NCBI GenBank assembly: GCA_963575745.1 | Contig: CAUYUJ010009779.1 | Location: 839,811 to 903,810 of the forward strand | Length of the DNA: 64,000 nt | Origin: Prorocentrum cordatum | Taxonomy: Eukaryota; Sar; Dinophyceae; Prorocentrales; Prorocentraceae | Direction: 5' to 3' | Shown here: one piece after another, positions 10,641-22,064 of the stretch | Layout of the letters: each line of letters opens with the position of its first letter | Numbering within the stretch: position 1 is the first letter of the stretch | Translations under genes and position numbers: made by a program | Notes under the pieces: generated by a model | Databases searched by the model: none | Told to the model about the DNA's origin: nothing | Seen by the model: the letters and a program-made list of their open reading frames with translations, nothing else

Positions 10641-11930
10641 CCAGAATGGGGGGTGGAACCGCATGCCAGCGCAGCCACTGGGGCCTTCGGTGGTGCTCCC
10701 TATGGAGCCACGAAACGTGTGAGGGGTGTGCCGAAATGGGCGGCGGAACCGCATGCGAGCGCAGCCACTGCGGCGTTCGGTGGAGCTCCCTATGGGGCCA
10801 CGAGACGTGTGAAAGGCGTGCCGAAAAAAAGGAGGGTGGAACCGCATGCGAGCGCAGCCACTGGGGCCTTCGGTGGAGCTCTCTATGGGGCCACGAACCG
10901 TGTGAGGGGTGTGCCGAAATGGGAGGGGGAACCACATGCGAGCGCAGCCACTGGGGCGTTCGGTGGAGCTCCCCATGGAGCCACCCACGAAGCGTGTGAG
11001 GGGTGTGCCGAAATGGGGGGTGGAACCGCATGCGGGCGCAGCCACTGGGGCCTTCGGTGGAGCTCCCTATGGGGCCACGAAACGTGTGAGGGGTGTGCCA
11101 GAATGGGGGGTGGAACCGCATGCGGGCGCAGCCACTGGGGCCTTCGGTGGAGCTCCCTATGGGGCCACGAAACGTGTGAGGGGTGTGCCAGAATGGGGGG
11201 TGGAACCGCATGCGGGCGCAGCCACTGGGGCCTTCGGTGGAGCTCCCTATGGGGCCACGAAACGTGTGAGGGGTGTGCCAGAATGGGGGGTGGAACCGCA
11301 TGCATGCGGGCGCAGCCACTGGGGCCTTCGGTGGAGCTCCCTATGGGGCCACGAAACGTGTGAGGGGTGTGCCAGAATGGGGGGTGGAACCGCATGCGGG
11401 CGCAGCCACTGGGGCCTTCGGTGGAGTCCCTATGGGGCCACGAAACGTGTGAGGGGTGTGCCAGAATGGGGGGTGGAACCGCATGCGGGCGCAGCCACTG
11501 GGGCCTTCGGTGGAGCTCCCTATGGGGCCACGAAACGTGTGAGGGGTGTGCCAGAATGGGGGGTGGAACCGCATGCGGGCGCAGCCACTGGGGCCTTCGG
11601 TGGAGCTCCCTATGGGGCCACGAAACGTGTGAGGGGTGTGCCAGAATGGGGGGTGGAACCGCATGCGGGCGCAGCCACTGGGGCCTTCGGTGGAGCTCCC
11701 TATGGGGCCACGAAACGTGTGATGGGGTGTGCCAGAATGGGGGGTGGAACCGCATGCGGGCGCAGCCACTGGGGCCTTCGGTGGAGTTCCCTATGGGGCC
11801 ACGAAACGTGTGAGGGGTGTGCCAGAATGGGGTGTGGAACCGCATGCCGGCGCAGCCACTGGGGCCTTCGGTGGAGCTCCCTGTGGGGCCACGAAGCGTG
11901 TGAGGGGTGTGCCAGAATGGGGTGTGGGAG
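10640..11930 (-). repeat. Satellite subarray with 90-bp monomers
   Basis: AGCTCCCTAT recurs every 90 bp (for example 11061, 11151, 11241). Monomers at 11000-11900 are almost identical and those at 10640-10990 are more diverged. The high homogeneity suggests recent amplification or conversion. Confidence 0.95.
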
Positions 11931-12036
11931 GGGGAGGAGGGGGGAGGAGGGAGGGAGGAAGGAGGCGGGAACGCGGGGCACCGTCTCTTCGAAACGAGGA
12001 CCCAACACCACAGGATGGTTGGGAAAAAAAAAGCTG

Positions 12037-12225
12037 TACGGCAGGTTCGTGCCGTGTCGACCCCGGCGTTGGTTTTTGACACCGCAGGGATCGTTCAACC
12101 TTGAACGATCGGCCAGTTCCGCAACGTCCAATCGTTCAACATCGACCGATTCTGGGCCGCCGCCGGCGTTCAACCTTGAACGCCCGCGCTGGGGTCGCCG
12201 CCGGTCGACACGACGCGAACCTACC
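12037..12225. mobile_element. MITE-like element, GCAGGTTCG family, copy 1
   Basis: The left end is GTACGGCAGGTTCGTGCCG and the right end reads GACACGACGCGAACCTACC; the ends are inverted relative to each other. Two internal perfect hairpins occur: ATCGTTCAA-CC-TTGAACGAT and GGCGTTCAA-CC-TTGAACGCC. The second copy is at 38230-38415. Confidence 0.75.
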
Positions 12226-12604
12226 GTAGTACAGCGGGGGGACGGCTGAGGGAAAACTGCGCACAAACATTTCGCTTCCCACACAAAACCTGGCGCGGGA
12301 CTCCAGGAGCGAGGGCGGCGCGCAAGTTCGCTCGTGGGCCCAGGCCCTGTCGCCGCCGTCGCCGCGACGTTCGTCGACGCAGCCGTCGTCGTTGCCGCCA
12401 TCGTCGTCACTGTCGGCGCGGACGCCGCCGTCGTCGTCGCCGTCCCGAGACGCCCGCTCGTTCACGTTATTACCAGCGGCTGGTCGCGCGCGACCGCGCG
12501 CGCCATTGCTCTCGCTTTTCCACTCCTCCGACGGGGGCCCTGGCGGACATCGTGTTTGTCGTTCCACCTACAGCTGCTTAAACATACTGGGACAATTACG
12601 CCTC
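12226..12604. other. No recognisable gene; GTC/GCC-rich low complexity
   Basis: Imperfect GTC/GCC trinucleotides at about 12347-12460. Frames read through as A/S/V-rich peptides with no protein-like pattern. Confidence 0.5.
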
Positions 12605-12870
12605 TGAACATGCGAAGTGCACAACTGGGACCTTCGGTGTAGCTCCCTACGAGGCCACGAAACGTGTGAGGGGTGTACTGTACCACTGAGACCTTTGATG
12701 GAGCTCCTCACGGGGCCATGAAACGTTGCAGGGATGCCTCATATGAGGGGTGTGCCGAAACAGAAACGATCCAGGGATGGGAGGAGGGAGGAGGAGGGGA
12801 GGAAGGAAGGAACGCAGGGCGCTGCATCTTCAAAACGAGGACCCAAGAAGACAGGATGGTTGGGAACAAA
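12605..12870 (-). mobile_element. Satellite-carrying dispersed unit, copy 5 (two-monomer remnant)
   Basis: Two diverged monomers (GGGACCTTCGGTGTAGCTCC near 12628; ACCTTTGATGGAGCTCC near 12690) are followed by a GGA-rich tract. The conserved left end in inverse orientation lies at 12812-12868 (CAAAACGAGGACCCAA, CAGGATGGTTGGG). Confidence 0.65.
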
Positions 12871-12894
12871 TAAAACAAAATCCCGGCCCGCCCG

Positions 12895-13140
12895 CCCTGC
12901 ATACCGCGGCCGCCAGATCCCCAGGCTCCGGATACTTAATCTCTGGTGATCTCCCCCCCTCCGCCCTGTTTACCGCGGCCGCCAGATCCCCAGGCTCCCG
13001 ATAACCCCTGGAGGTCCCCCCCCCCGCCCTGCATACCGCGGCCGCCAGATCCCCAGACTCCCGATAATCCCTGGTGGTCACGCCCCCCGCGCCGACTCGC
13101 CCACTCTGCATACCGTGGCCGCCAATCCCCAGGTCCCCAC
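12895..13140. repeat. 63-77 bp tandem repeat with GCGGCCGC sites
   Basis: Four units centred on CATACCGCGGCCGCCAGATC and CCCAGGCTCCCGATAA, with TACCG at 12902, 12971, 13034 and 13111. Three units keep an intact GCGGCCGC. Confidence 0.85.
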
Positions 13141-13480
13141 AGAACAGGGCATAACACCACACCACCGAAGAGAGCATGTCCGCGCAGAACATACCATATC
13201 ATGACAGACCATACCGTAGCGTAACACACCATGACAGAGCAATGCCTATCATAGCACAGTGTAACGTGTAACAGCACATACCATTACATAACACGACACA
13301 TCAAGCATGCCATAAGAAACCAACGCCGAACTGAACATACCAAACAATACCATGACACACCATCACATAACATAACATAGCAGGTCATAGCACAACACCA
13401 CAAAACAACGCATGCTATGACATACCGGAGCATACGTAGCATAACATGAAATACCATCGCATGGCATAACGAGGCATCAC
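13141..13480. repeat. Degenerate CATAACA-type low-complexity tract
   Basis: A run of imperfect 5-9 bp units such as CATACCAT, CATAACA and CATAGCA, AT-richer than its surroundings. No coding frame is supported. Confidence 0.6.
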
Positions 13481-14084
13481 ACTGGCCGAGACCACCGCGC
13501 CCCGCGCACATCGTTCCAGGGAGCGCGCGCACCTTCGGGATCCAACGCCGAAGGCTTCGGTGGGGACCGCTCGAAGCACACCGTTTTTCTCTGTGTGTCT
13601 TGCCCCCCCTTGCAACTCCGCCGTGGAGAGCCCAGCGGCCGTGCCGCTCGGGCGGGCTGCGAACTCCGACCTCCAAGAGGCCCCCGCGCCTCGGGCACGA
13701 GCGCACCCGCGGACGGGGCGAGCAGCTGGCGCACCCCCCTGCCTCGCGCGACGGCGGATGGCGCGCCCGCGGCGCTGGCGCGGCCAGCGCCTCCGCTGCG
13801 CACGTTGCGGGCATGCAGTGCTGCCGAATATGCCCCTCTCGGAAGCTGGGCGAGGGCTGGCAAATCCGCGGCTGCCGAAACGGCTCCCCCGGAAGAAGCA
13901 AACAACGTCCCGGAGTACAACGCAGCGCGCGACATAATAAACGTGCTGATTCCCGGAAGGAAAACAACAATTTCCCGGAGCTCAGCTTTAGCAGCCACGG
14001 GTTTGCCAGCCTTCGCCTGGCTTCTGACCTTCACTCCCAGAGACGCGCCCAAACCCTCGGGACCGCCCCACGAGATCAATTGAG
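13481..14084. other. No recognisable gene
   Basis: GC-rich DNA open in several frames without protein-like composition. No repeat match inside the window was noticed. Confidence 0.5.
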
Positions 14085-14232
14085 GGGGCCCTGGGACACA
14101 CAAATAAATACACACCAAGATCAGGATTCCCCATATTTGCCAATAGTTTCGAGATTTCCGTCTTCCCCCCCCTTCCCCTATTTTCTTGGGAATCGACGAT
14201 CAATTGTGTCTGTGTGTCTCCTTCCCTCCTGA
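14085..14232 (+). mobile_element. CACACA/TGTGTCTGTGTG dispersed repeat, full copy
   Basis: Starts GGGGCCCTGGGACACACAAA, has CCCCATATTTG and GTCTTCCCCCC in the middle, and ends AATTGTGTCTGTGTG then CCTTCCCTCCTGA. The ends are imperfectly inverted. Further copies: 24440, 28690 (minus), 29010, 58915; partial at 8515 and 38630. Confidence 0.75.
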
Positions 14233-15081
14233 TCGATGCATTCCCTCGTCGCGCGTCGAGAGCGTCACGGCAGGCTGCGCCGGCACGACGACGAAGCTGC
14301 CACGAAGGTCTCTCGGTTCGCTCAAGGCGGCCACGCCAACGGCGATGTGACCGTTTCTTTTCCCCGGGTAAGGGTCGTCAGCCAGGGGGGGGGGCGGGAG
14401 GGAGCATAACGGTAACGGCGGCCGCGGCGTGCACCCGCCAGGGTGCGTCCGCGCCACTGGAGCATCAATCGCCTGAGTGCACCACAGCATGTAGGGTGGG
14501 GGTCCAGGTGCACACCCCAAATACGATCGTTGGCGTTACCCGGTGTGGGGGGGGGGTCTGGGTTACGAGCGAGACAGTGGGAAGGAGAAAACAACGCTCA
14601 CGATATCGATATTGCTTAACAGCGATGTTAAAAATCTGGATTTTGCGACGCCGAACTCGCGTAGAACAGATTGCAGCAAAGCACGAACCGCGCTTTCCTA
14701 CATCTGGGTTGGCCACGAAAAGTCCCCACCTCATACGGAAACCTACGCCGCCGTTCCCTGCATGGCCGTTAGCGTGTCTACTGCGGGCCCCAAGAATATG
14801 CACCACCACCACCACCTCCACTCCGCCTCCTTCCTCGACCCATCCTCTTCCCCTCCTCCTGCCTGGGCGAGAGATGGGGGTGAGGGTGGTGGCGGTGTAG
14901 ATGGTCGGAGCCCCGTAGCCGCGCTTTGCGCGGGCGCTGGTGCCCGAAACGCCTCAGGCAAGACCGCTTGCTGGTCGCAAGGCGGCGGCTGCAGCCCAGC
15001 ACCTTGTCCTCCCTCGCAGCATCTGCCCCGCAGGCTCGGCCGCTCCCGCTGCATCGGCCCCTGTGTTCAATGGCAGTCCTT
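14233..15081. other. No recognisable gene
   Basis: About 850 bp of mixed GC-rich DNA with a short (CAC)n run near 14801-14818. No protein-like exon or RNA gene was seen. Confidence 0.5.
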
Positions 15082-15274
15082 GTGGATGCCATGGCAAGGG
15101 ACACTCCAACAGTCTCATCACTGAATCCGAACGTGTGCTCAACATCTCGGACACATGTCCCAAAGTGTTTCGAACAGGTTTTTTCACATGTCCAAAAAAA
15201 ACATGTTCAACACATGCCGTCGACATCTGGAAAGCACTTGGCCCCATGCTTCCTCTCCATGGATCGTCCTCCAC
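15082..15274. mobile_element. GTGGATGCC-family MITE-like element, copy 1
   Basis: 193 bp, exactly the length of the copy at 57714-57906. Begins GTGGATGCCATGGCAAGGG and ends CCATGGATCGTCCTCCAC. The interior has CACATGT and ACATGTTC motifs and ACATCTGGAAA. Confidence 0.7.
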
Positions 15275-15284
15275 GCAGGAGCAG

Positions 15285-15425
15285 GAGGAGGAGGAAGAGC
15301 AGGAGCAGGAGGAGGAGGGGGAGGAGGAGGAGGAGGAGGAGGAGGAGAGGAGGGGGAGGGGGGGAGAGGAGAGAGGAGGGAGGAGGGAGGAGGAGAGAGG
15401 AGCAGGAGGAGGAGGAGGAGGCCAT
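15285..15425. repeat. (GAG)n-rich tract
   Basis: Nearly pure purine tract of GAG/GGAG units. The pyrimidine tract at 15535-15970 is its near complement, so the two could pair as large inverted arms. Confidence 0.9.
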
Positions 15426-15534
15426 CCAGGGCGCGCCCACGAGCCACGCGCCCGGTGGAGCGCTTGCAGCTGGATGGGGCAGCGCGCGGGCCCGGACCCC
15501 CGACGCCGTGCTTTCTTCACGACGCTGGCCCCGC

Positions 15535-15970
15535 TCCTGCTCCTCCCCCTCCTCCTCCCTCCTCCTCCTCCTCTCTCCTCCTCCTCCTCCTCCCCTCTCT
15601 CCTCCTCCTCCTCCCCCTCCTCCCCCCCTCCCCCCTCCTCCTCCTCCTCCCTCCTCCCTCCTCCTCCCTCCTCCTCCTCCTCCTCCTCCTCCTCCCCTCC
15701 TCCTCCTCCTCCTCCTCCTCCTCCTCCTCCTCCTCCTCCTCCTCCTCCTCCTCCTCCTCCTCCTCCTCCTCCTCCCCCTCCCCCCCCTCCCCCTCCCCCT
15801 CCTCCTCCTCCTCCTCCTCTCCTCCTCCTCCTCCTCCTCCTCCTCCTCCTCCCCCTCCTCCTCCTCCTCCTCCTCCTCCACCTCCTCCTCCTCCTCCTCC
15901 TCCTCCTCCTCCTCCTCCTCTCCTGCTCACTCTCCTCCTCCTCCTCCTGCTCCCTCCTCCTCTTCGCTCC
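15535..15970. repeat. (CTC)n-rich pyrimidine tract, about 430 bp
   Basis: An almost uninterrupted homopyrimidine strand of CTC/CCTC units. It is open in all frames and gives artefactual P/S/L or E/G/R peptides. Confidence 0.95.
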
Positions 15971-16671
15971 TCGCTTCTCGCTCCTCCACCTGATCGCTCC
16001 AGGTGTCTCGAGCACAAGAAGTCCGACGATCTGTTCTTGTTCAGTCGCGGCGCTTCATATCCTCACTCTGGCCGCGGGGGGCTCAGAAAAGACGACTCGC
16101 TCACCAATTCCCCGGGGCCGTCTTTTCATCTCGACTCGTTCTTTGGCGGTCCCGAGGCCCGGTCAGGGCACCCAAAACGTCGACGGTAGAGAAGACCTCC
16201 CGCCGTGGTTGCTCCACGACTCGAGGGGTCTGGGGAGTGTGGTGGGGGACCTTTCTCGTGCGGCATGGCATTGCCGCCTCCTTGGGCCCCACCTAGGCAC
16301 TGTCCTTGACCGTCCTCCGAGCCGCGCCCAGCCGCTGCAAAGGGCTTCCGAAGGCCTTCAGGCGTCAACAACGTGCCGAAGTCCTGGATCATGCAACGAA
16401 CTGATCATCAACCATGGGATCGACCGTCGATCACCGATCGTCCTCGCGACAGCACACCCTCGCGACAGCAGACCCTCGCGACAACACACCCTACACAGCA
16501 TAAACACACACAGTGCACATGTCCTGTTGCGGTGCTGCACGCGACCATGCGAGAGACCATAACGGGAGACCGAGCGGGCTACCTTACGAGAAGGCGTACA
16601 GAAAACCCCCCTGAGACAATACGGGAGACGACACGGGAGACCACACTCAGCGCCCCTCAAACGGGGACTCC
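15971..16671. other. No recognisable gene; short tandem CTCGCGACAGCACACC
   Basis: Three 16-bp units lie at about 16443-16491, and scattered ACGGGAGACC units at 16560-16650. Otherwise nothing is supportable. Confidence 0.55.
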
Positions 16672-16793
16672 ACTAACGGGTACTTTGGCCAGTGACCCAG
16701 CGAACCCAGCCCTTCCCGATGTGGGCAAAGCTGCAATGCAAGAAAAAGGCCCTAAAGTGGCAATTTTCGGCAAAATTCAAAGTACCCGTTAGT
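16672..16793. mobile_element. 122-bp MITE-like element with perfect 16-bp TIRs
   Basis: ACTAACGGGTACTTTG at 16672-16687 is perfectly inverted at 16778-16793. A third half-copy (AAGTACCCGTTA) follows directly at about 16794-16805. No target duplication could be defined and no second full copy was seen. Confidence 0.7.
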
Positions 16794-16805
16794 AAGTACC
16801 CGTTA

Positions 16806-18640
16806 CGGTGCCGTTGACACACTAAACCGATTCTGGATCCGGCGGACGGCACCATGCGGGAGATCAAACAGGAGACACCGCCCCACCGATGTCGGATCTG
16901 GCAGACCACTCTCCCACAGGCATCACATACAACCTTTCCAGTCAAGCTGCTTCGGAAAACGCAAACAACTCGTAGAGCTTGCCCTCATCACCCCCAACTC
17001 GGCCTAGAACTCGTTCCCGAGCAAGCGGCGCTCCTCCCAGCTCTCTCCCCAGCCGAGGGGCAGGCCGTGCTGGCGCTGGAGAACGAGTCCGTCGTGCCGC
17101 CTCGGCAGTCAAGGGGAGAAACCAAGCATGGAGAGGGCAACACATGCACGAGCAGTCGAAAGTCAGCGCGAATTTCGCGCAGCGGCGCTGGACCCGGCCC
17201 TGAGGGCCCCGAGGGCCCAGCGCCGATCCGAGAGAGCATCCCATGTTTTCCAACGGATGGAGAAGGGGGAACTGAGAATTGACGACCCGAATATACCGAA
17301 CAGTCTGGGGCTGGCTCGGACCTGCACGGGCCTCCGGGGACTTCTGTGGAGCTCTCTCAAGACCTGTCCAGGGCAGAGGCGGGATGAGGATTCCAGCATG
17401 GCTGCACAATCTTGCACTGTTGTCCACGCTGACTTCTTCAGCGGGGGGGTCCTCGAGCGCCCTGTCCCCTAGTATCTACAAACGCCATGCAATAACCAAT
17501 CGCCGCGGTGAAAACTGTAGAGTCAATGTCCCATATGAGACATGACACGTGTTCGCACACAACTTACGCTCATGCACAACAACTCTTGAATCGCGATCGC
17601 ATCATGACGTGCTGGTGTGTTCCAATACGTGCGCCATGCGCGCAACCTGCGGTAAATCAAACACAAATATCCTCATGGAGCCCTGGACATGGACGGTCTG
17701 TGAGATGGGTCACGGCTTGATTCGAATGGATGGGTCAGTGTGTGTTCTCGCTTGTTTGGGCGCAAAATGAAAACCTGGCCCGCCTAAAAGTGCGAAGGCC
17801 ACCCTATTCAATTCATGTTTTTCTGTGTCCACAAACTCGGCCACGATACGGCCTTACAGAACAACCATGCGCGTCTGATCTTCAGCAGAAGCTGCGCTCA
17901 CGGCATCCAACACAAGAGCTTGCCAAAACAAGCTGAGCCCAAACTGTAACATCGTGACTGACGAACGGGCTCGTGATAATCCGCGACCGCCTGGCCAGAA
18001 CTGCTGATGTCAGGTGGTATCGGGGCCTTGAGGGGGGGTGGCTCGACCGTCGGAAACCCGCAGCCATTTATATCGCCTCTGCGCCTCACACGGATGCAGG
18101 GTGGGGCCACAAAAACGGCTCGGGACGAGCTGGAAATGCAAGGATGAGAGGCCATCCTTATCGAGGGCGGCGACTGCCCTCTTGCACACTCGCAAGAGGG
18201 GCCCTGTGGCGGAGAGCAGAGGAACGACACCCGAAAAGACGGCACGAGAAAAAAGGCAATCAAAGCAATCAATCCATCCGTTCTGATTACCAGGCCGCAG
18301 CGTGCTCAGCAGCATTTGCAGGGGGCGCGGGGAGGACTGCCCCAAACTCCCCCACTGTGATTGCAATCCTCCCTATTTCTCCTCCCCTGTTCCGTCCCCC
18401 TCCTCCATCTGATTCAACCTCCTCCTCTGTAGCCCCGAACCCTCGTCGCCTGTCCAACCTACCCTTTCCCACTGGGTCCTCACCCCCCTCCCCGTCCTCC
18501 TCCTCATCTCCTCCTCATCTTCCTCCTCCACGCATCCCATATCGCAGCACGAGACGCGATCGTTGGCCGGTCTGGGCTTTTCGAATGAGGCTTTCTTATA
18601 AACCAACATCCCAAAACACGAAACATCAAACTTGACCGGT
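16806..18640. other. No supportable gene in 1.8 kb
   Basis: Frames at 16.9-17.45 kb are open on both strands and mildly protein-like, but no domain, splice context or second copy supports them. The rest is unremarkable. Confidence 0.45.
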
Positions 18641-18770
18641 CGTGTCCGCAATTGGCCGGAGAATGGCCGGGTGAATGGTCAATCTTCACAGAGGGTGAAT
18701 GGCCGTGTGAACGGCCGGGTGAAATTTCCGCAACAACCGAACTTCACACTGGTGAATGGCCAGTCGTTTC
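18641..18770. repeat. Short GTGAATGGCC interspersed units
   Basis: At least six 10-12 bp variants of GTGAATGGCC / GTGAACGGCC at irregular spacing. Confidence 0.6.
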
Positions 18771-18779
18771 CGAAATCGG

Positions 18780-19215
18780 GCTATCTTCTTCGCGCACCGC
18801 ACACATTCGACTCAAAACCGTGTAACAGTTACACGGGTGGAGGGCTGGTAGATTTCAAAATAATGGCTCTCGCCTTACAAGCTTGACATAAGTATTGGAA
18901 TGGAGGGCCGGTGGTTTGGGGCTCCCGCCTTAGCGCCGCGCATATTCGTCTTCGACGTTTGCAATAGCTACAAAGATGGAGGCCGGCTCATTCTCAAAAT
19001 ACCGTTCTCGTCAATACGGTTCTCGTCTTGGGACTTCCTCAGTACCAAGAGCTAGAGTTTCAATATTGTAAACACTTGCACGGGTGGAGGGTAGTTCCTT
19101 TTCAAGATGGGACTGTCGCGTGCCTCCTCCGTAAACCTGAACATGCAAACTCTCCGAGATTCTCTTCGCTAAACGGGTGGAGGATGGATCCTTTGAAAGA
19201 CGGAGTCTAGCCTGA
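18780..19215. repeat. Diverged ~100-bp tandem repeat (GGCTCTCGCCTT / GGGTGGAGG family)
   Basis: About four units with CGCACACATTCG-like, ACACGGGTGGAGG and TCAAAATAATGGCTCTCGCC-like blocks. Two more units of the same family occur at 51915-52105. Confidence 0.6.
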
Positions 19216-19469
19216 GTGGTAGGCCCCCTGGACGCCAGTGATGAAACTGGAGCACTGTCGACGCATTTTCACGTTACTCTGGTCTTCCTTCTCGTCCCCC
19301 CTCCCCCCCCGCCCACCCACATCTCCCTCACCCCTGGTCTCCATTCCCCCGTCTTCACCCTCACCCCTCGGTGTACTCAGGACTCTGAGGTTCTAGTATT
19401 CTACTGGCTGGGGCCCAAAATTTTGAAATTTACCAGGCGTTCCCACGCGTTCCTGGACTGCCCCGCGTG

Positions 19470-20060
19470 ACTTTTACAAAGGCCCGAGGGCCCCAAGACG
19501 GGCCAAGAGGGCCCCAGAAAGCGCCCAAGAGGTTCCAAGAGGCCTCCAAGACAGCCCAAGAGCGCTCCAAGACGCCCAAGATGGCCCCAAGATGGCCCAA
19601 GAGGCCCCAACGAAGCCCCAAGAGCGCTCCAAGAGGACCCCCAAGAAGGCCCAAAGAATCAACAATCATTGATGTCCCGTGGGTGTTTCGATGTGCTTCG
19701 CGTTCTCGCGTTCTCGGGCTTCCGACGCGTAAAGATGGCCCCAGAGGCTCCCAAGAAGGCCCCGAGACAACCCAAGAGGCGCCCAAGAGGGTCTCAAGAC
19801 GGTCCAAGAGGGCCCAAAAACGGCCAAGAGGCGCCCAACATCGCCCAAGACGGCCCCACGATGGCCCTGAGAGGGGCCCAAGAGGGGGAACACGAACCGA
19901 CAATTCGAACCTTCCGCCCCGAGAGGCCACCTCGAGGCCCCACGAGGCCCCCAAGAGGTACACAAAGAGACCCAGAGAGGCCCCCAAACGGCACCCAAGA
20001 AGCCTCAACACTGCATCTAAGTTGCCCCCGAGAGGCCTCCCAGGATATCCAATTGAACAT
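19470..20060. repeat. CCAAGA-rich low-complexity region
   Basis: Dense imperfect repeats of GGCCCCAAGA / GCCCAAGAGG with a 9-12 bp rhythm, interrupted by a unique-looking insert at 19663-19730. Related regions: 28785-28990, 29190-29500, 52370-52990 and 60360-60900. Frames read as repetitive G/P/S/W/L peptides. Confidence 0.75.
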
Positions 20061-20119
20061 CCGCGAGGCCTCTGACCCACAACCCAGGCACGATTGCGGG
20101 ATGGGCCGAAGGCCACGAG

Positions 20120-20395
20120 GTATAAGCATCCAAACATCTTTATGCGATCCTCCTCATCCCCCTCTTCCCACTCCTCCTCCGCCTCTTTATCTTCCTCCTC
20201 CTCCGTTCCCTCCTCCTCCACTTCTTCCCAACATCGGCTCCTCCTCCCCCCTCCTCCTTCACCTACCCCCCCATCCTGCTCCTCCTCCTCCTCCTACTCC
20301 TCCTCCTCCTCCTACTCCACCTGCTCCTCCTGTCTCCCTCTCTTCCTCCTCCTCCCCCTCCTCCTCCTCCTCTTCCTCCTTCCCCCTCCTCTCTC
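20120..20395. repeat. TCC-rich pyrimidine tract
   Basis: Imperfect TCC/TCCTCC array ending in a short (TC)n. A second (TC)n patch is at 20458-20491. Confidence 0.85.
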
Positions 20396-20564
20396 TCTCT
20401 CTCTTTGTCTTTCGTGTTTCGTTTGTTTTGGCTGGGTGGGGTTCTTTGTCTTGCTTCCCCTCTCTCTCTCTCCCCTCTCTCTCTCTCTCTGAGGACTCTA
20501 GGTTTTGTATTGCATGTATGCACAACACCCCGCAGTTGCGGATATGGTAAGAGTGAGGGGGCGG

Positions 20565-20730
20565 GCGCGGGGTGGGCCGCGGGTGCGTCGCGGATGGGTC
20601 GCGGGTGGGTCGCGGGGCGAAGCGCGGGCGGGTCGCGGGTGGGTCGCGGACGGGTCGCGTGTGGGTCGCGGATGGGTCGCGGGTGGGTCGCGGGTGGGTC
20701 GCGGGCGGGTCGCGGGCCGGGTCACGAATG
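20565..20730. repeat. 10-bp tandem repeat GGGTCGCGGG
   Basis: About sixteen 10-bp units of GGGTCGCGGG/T with few changes. It is CpG-rich, and frames read as VGRGWVAGGSR-type repeats. Confidence 0.95.
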
Positions 20731-20920
20731 GGACGACGACAACAAGGCTTCTGACGCCCCCTCTGGGGGAGGAGCACCACATCGCATCGCAGAACACCCC
20801 GGTGGGATTGAAGAAAAGTAAGTTCGATGGGCAGGTCCCTTGGACGAGGCTAAGGCGCCCGCAGGCGCCGAAACCTCGCAGAATAGATCGTCCCCGCGCA
20901 AGTTCGGCCTCCACTTGGAC

Positions 20921-20960
20921 AAGAATATGGAAACCTAATCAAGAATATGGAAACCTAATC
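20921..20960. repeat. Perfect 20-bp tandem duplication
   Basis: AAGAATATGGAAACCTAATC occurs twice without a change. Confidence 0.98.
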
Positions 20961-20984
20961 AGCTGCCAAGGAAGCCTTCAGTAC

Positions 20985-21175
20985 ATAATCCTTACTAGGG
21001 GCACCTGATTGCAAAATCCCTGCTGAGGAGCATTTACTAAATGAAACTCTCTTAAGGAGAACTGTTAAAACTAATCCTCATTAAGGAACCCTGAAACAAA
21101 GAATCCTTGCTAAGAGAACTGTCGTGACTATTCCTCCCTAAAGAAACCTGTATACGTAATCCCTACACAGGAAGC
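20985..21175. repeat. Diverged ~36-bp tandem repeat (AATCCTTGCTAAG type)
   Basis: Five or six imperfect units of AATCCTNNCTAAGGA followed by AACTG/ACCTG. It is AT-richer than its neighbours. Confidence 0.6.
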
Positions 21176-21234
21176 CGGGAAGCGCACCACCAGATTCACC
21201 ATGTGCGCAGCAACCTTTAACCTCACGAAATACC

Positions 21235-22060
21235 GCAAGGCTCACTACAGGCAGAAGAGTCAAGGGCAAACTCTCGACCATCAGGAAGCGCACAACCGCC
21301 ATGAAGCAATTGGCCGTCAAGAGGCACACAAGAAATTACCAAGAAGCGCCTCACGCTCATGTCGGTCAGGAAGCGCGCCGCCACCTCCCCCGAGCGCACG
21401 GCAATCAGGAACTTCTCGAACATCGTGAAGCGCACGACGTGTGGGAGGCGCAAGAGCAGACCAAACGCTGATCCACACCAAGCAAGGCACCCATAGCCAT
21501 CTGGATGAGACGTCACTGAGCACCCAGGGAACGCCAGACCATCAGAAGGCGCACGAACATCAAGAAACGCCTCAAGCTCACGTCCGTCAGGTAACGTACT
21601 ACCATCTTCACGTTGCCGATGGGGATTAGGACGCTCACGAAAATCAGGAAGCTCGCGACGAGAAGGGGGCCCAAGAGCAGGCCCACGACCATCAGGAAGT
21701 GCACAGCCACCAGGAGACACGTGAACATCATGCGGGCATCAGGAAGCGCTTCGCGCCCACAGCACTCACGAAGGGTGCTCACGACTAGCAGGGGACTCAA
21801 CGGCAGACCAAGCATGACCATCAAGAGGCGCACGAGCACCAAAAAAGAACCTCGGGAAACTCACATCCGACAAGCAGCACCTTGCCATCTTCATCAATTC
21901 ACGGCAATCGGGAACCTCGCGAACATCGACGAGCTAACGACTAGCAAAAAACTCACGAAAAGGCCAAACACAAATCGATGCCAAGAATTCTTCCGTCATC
22001 TGGATGGAGCGTCGCTGAGCGTTCAACCCCGCTGGTACCCCGAGAACTCACGACAATCAG
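21235..22060. repeat. Cryptic repeat of ATCAGGAAGCGCACGA-like units
   Basis: Irregularly spaced variants of CATCAGGAAGCGCAC and AATCAGGAACTTCTCG cover about 800 bp. Frames on the minus strand are open but simply reflect the repeat. Confidence 0.5.
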
Positions 22061-22064
22061 GAAA

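Larger units (their letters stand above)
10150..12030 (-). mobile_element. Satellite-carrying dispersed unit, copy 4 (inverted, complete)
   Basis: Read on the minus strand, the left end lies at 11970-12025 (poly-T, CCCAACCATCCTGTGGTG, TTGGGTCCTCGTTTCGAAG), then a TCC-rich stretch (11930-11965), the array (10200-11930), and the right end GGTTGGGTCCTTCGCCAGG at 10157-10175. The unit is about 1.9 kb. A GCAGGTTCG-family element abuts its left end. Confidence 0.75.

Noticed and set aside
10381-12249. Open frames of 280-450 residues over the 90-bp array
   Set aside because: Because 90 is a multiple of 3, stop-free frames persist through the array on both strands. No codon bias or start context supports translation.
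14926-16562. Frames of 350-540 residues rich in Pro/Ser/Leu or Gly/Glu/Arg at 15 kb, and similar frames at 36.5, 50.9 and 62.3 kb
   Set aside because: They derive from TCC/GAG microsatellites, which lack stops in every frame.
16942-17472. Gene at 16.9-17.5 kb
   Set aside because: Both strands are open with moderate protein-like composition, but there is no domain, paralogue or splice evidence to choose either.
18057-18070. Second DinoSL relict (CCCGCAGCCATTTA)
   Set aside because: It matches only the first part of the leader, lacks the TCAAG end and has no coding frame behind it.
21223-21842. Minus-strand protein rich in RFLM/VRLL motifs at 21.2-21.8 kb
   Set aside because: The motifs are translations of the ATCAGGAAGCGCAC-like repeat.
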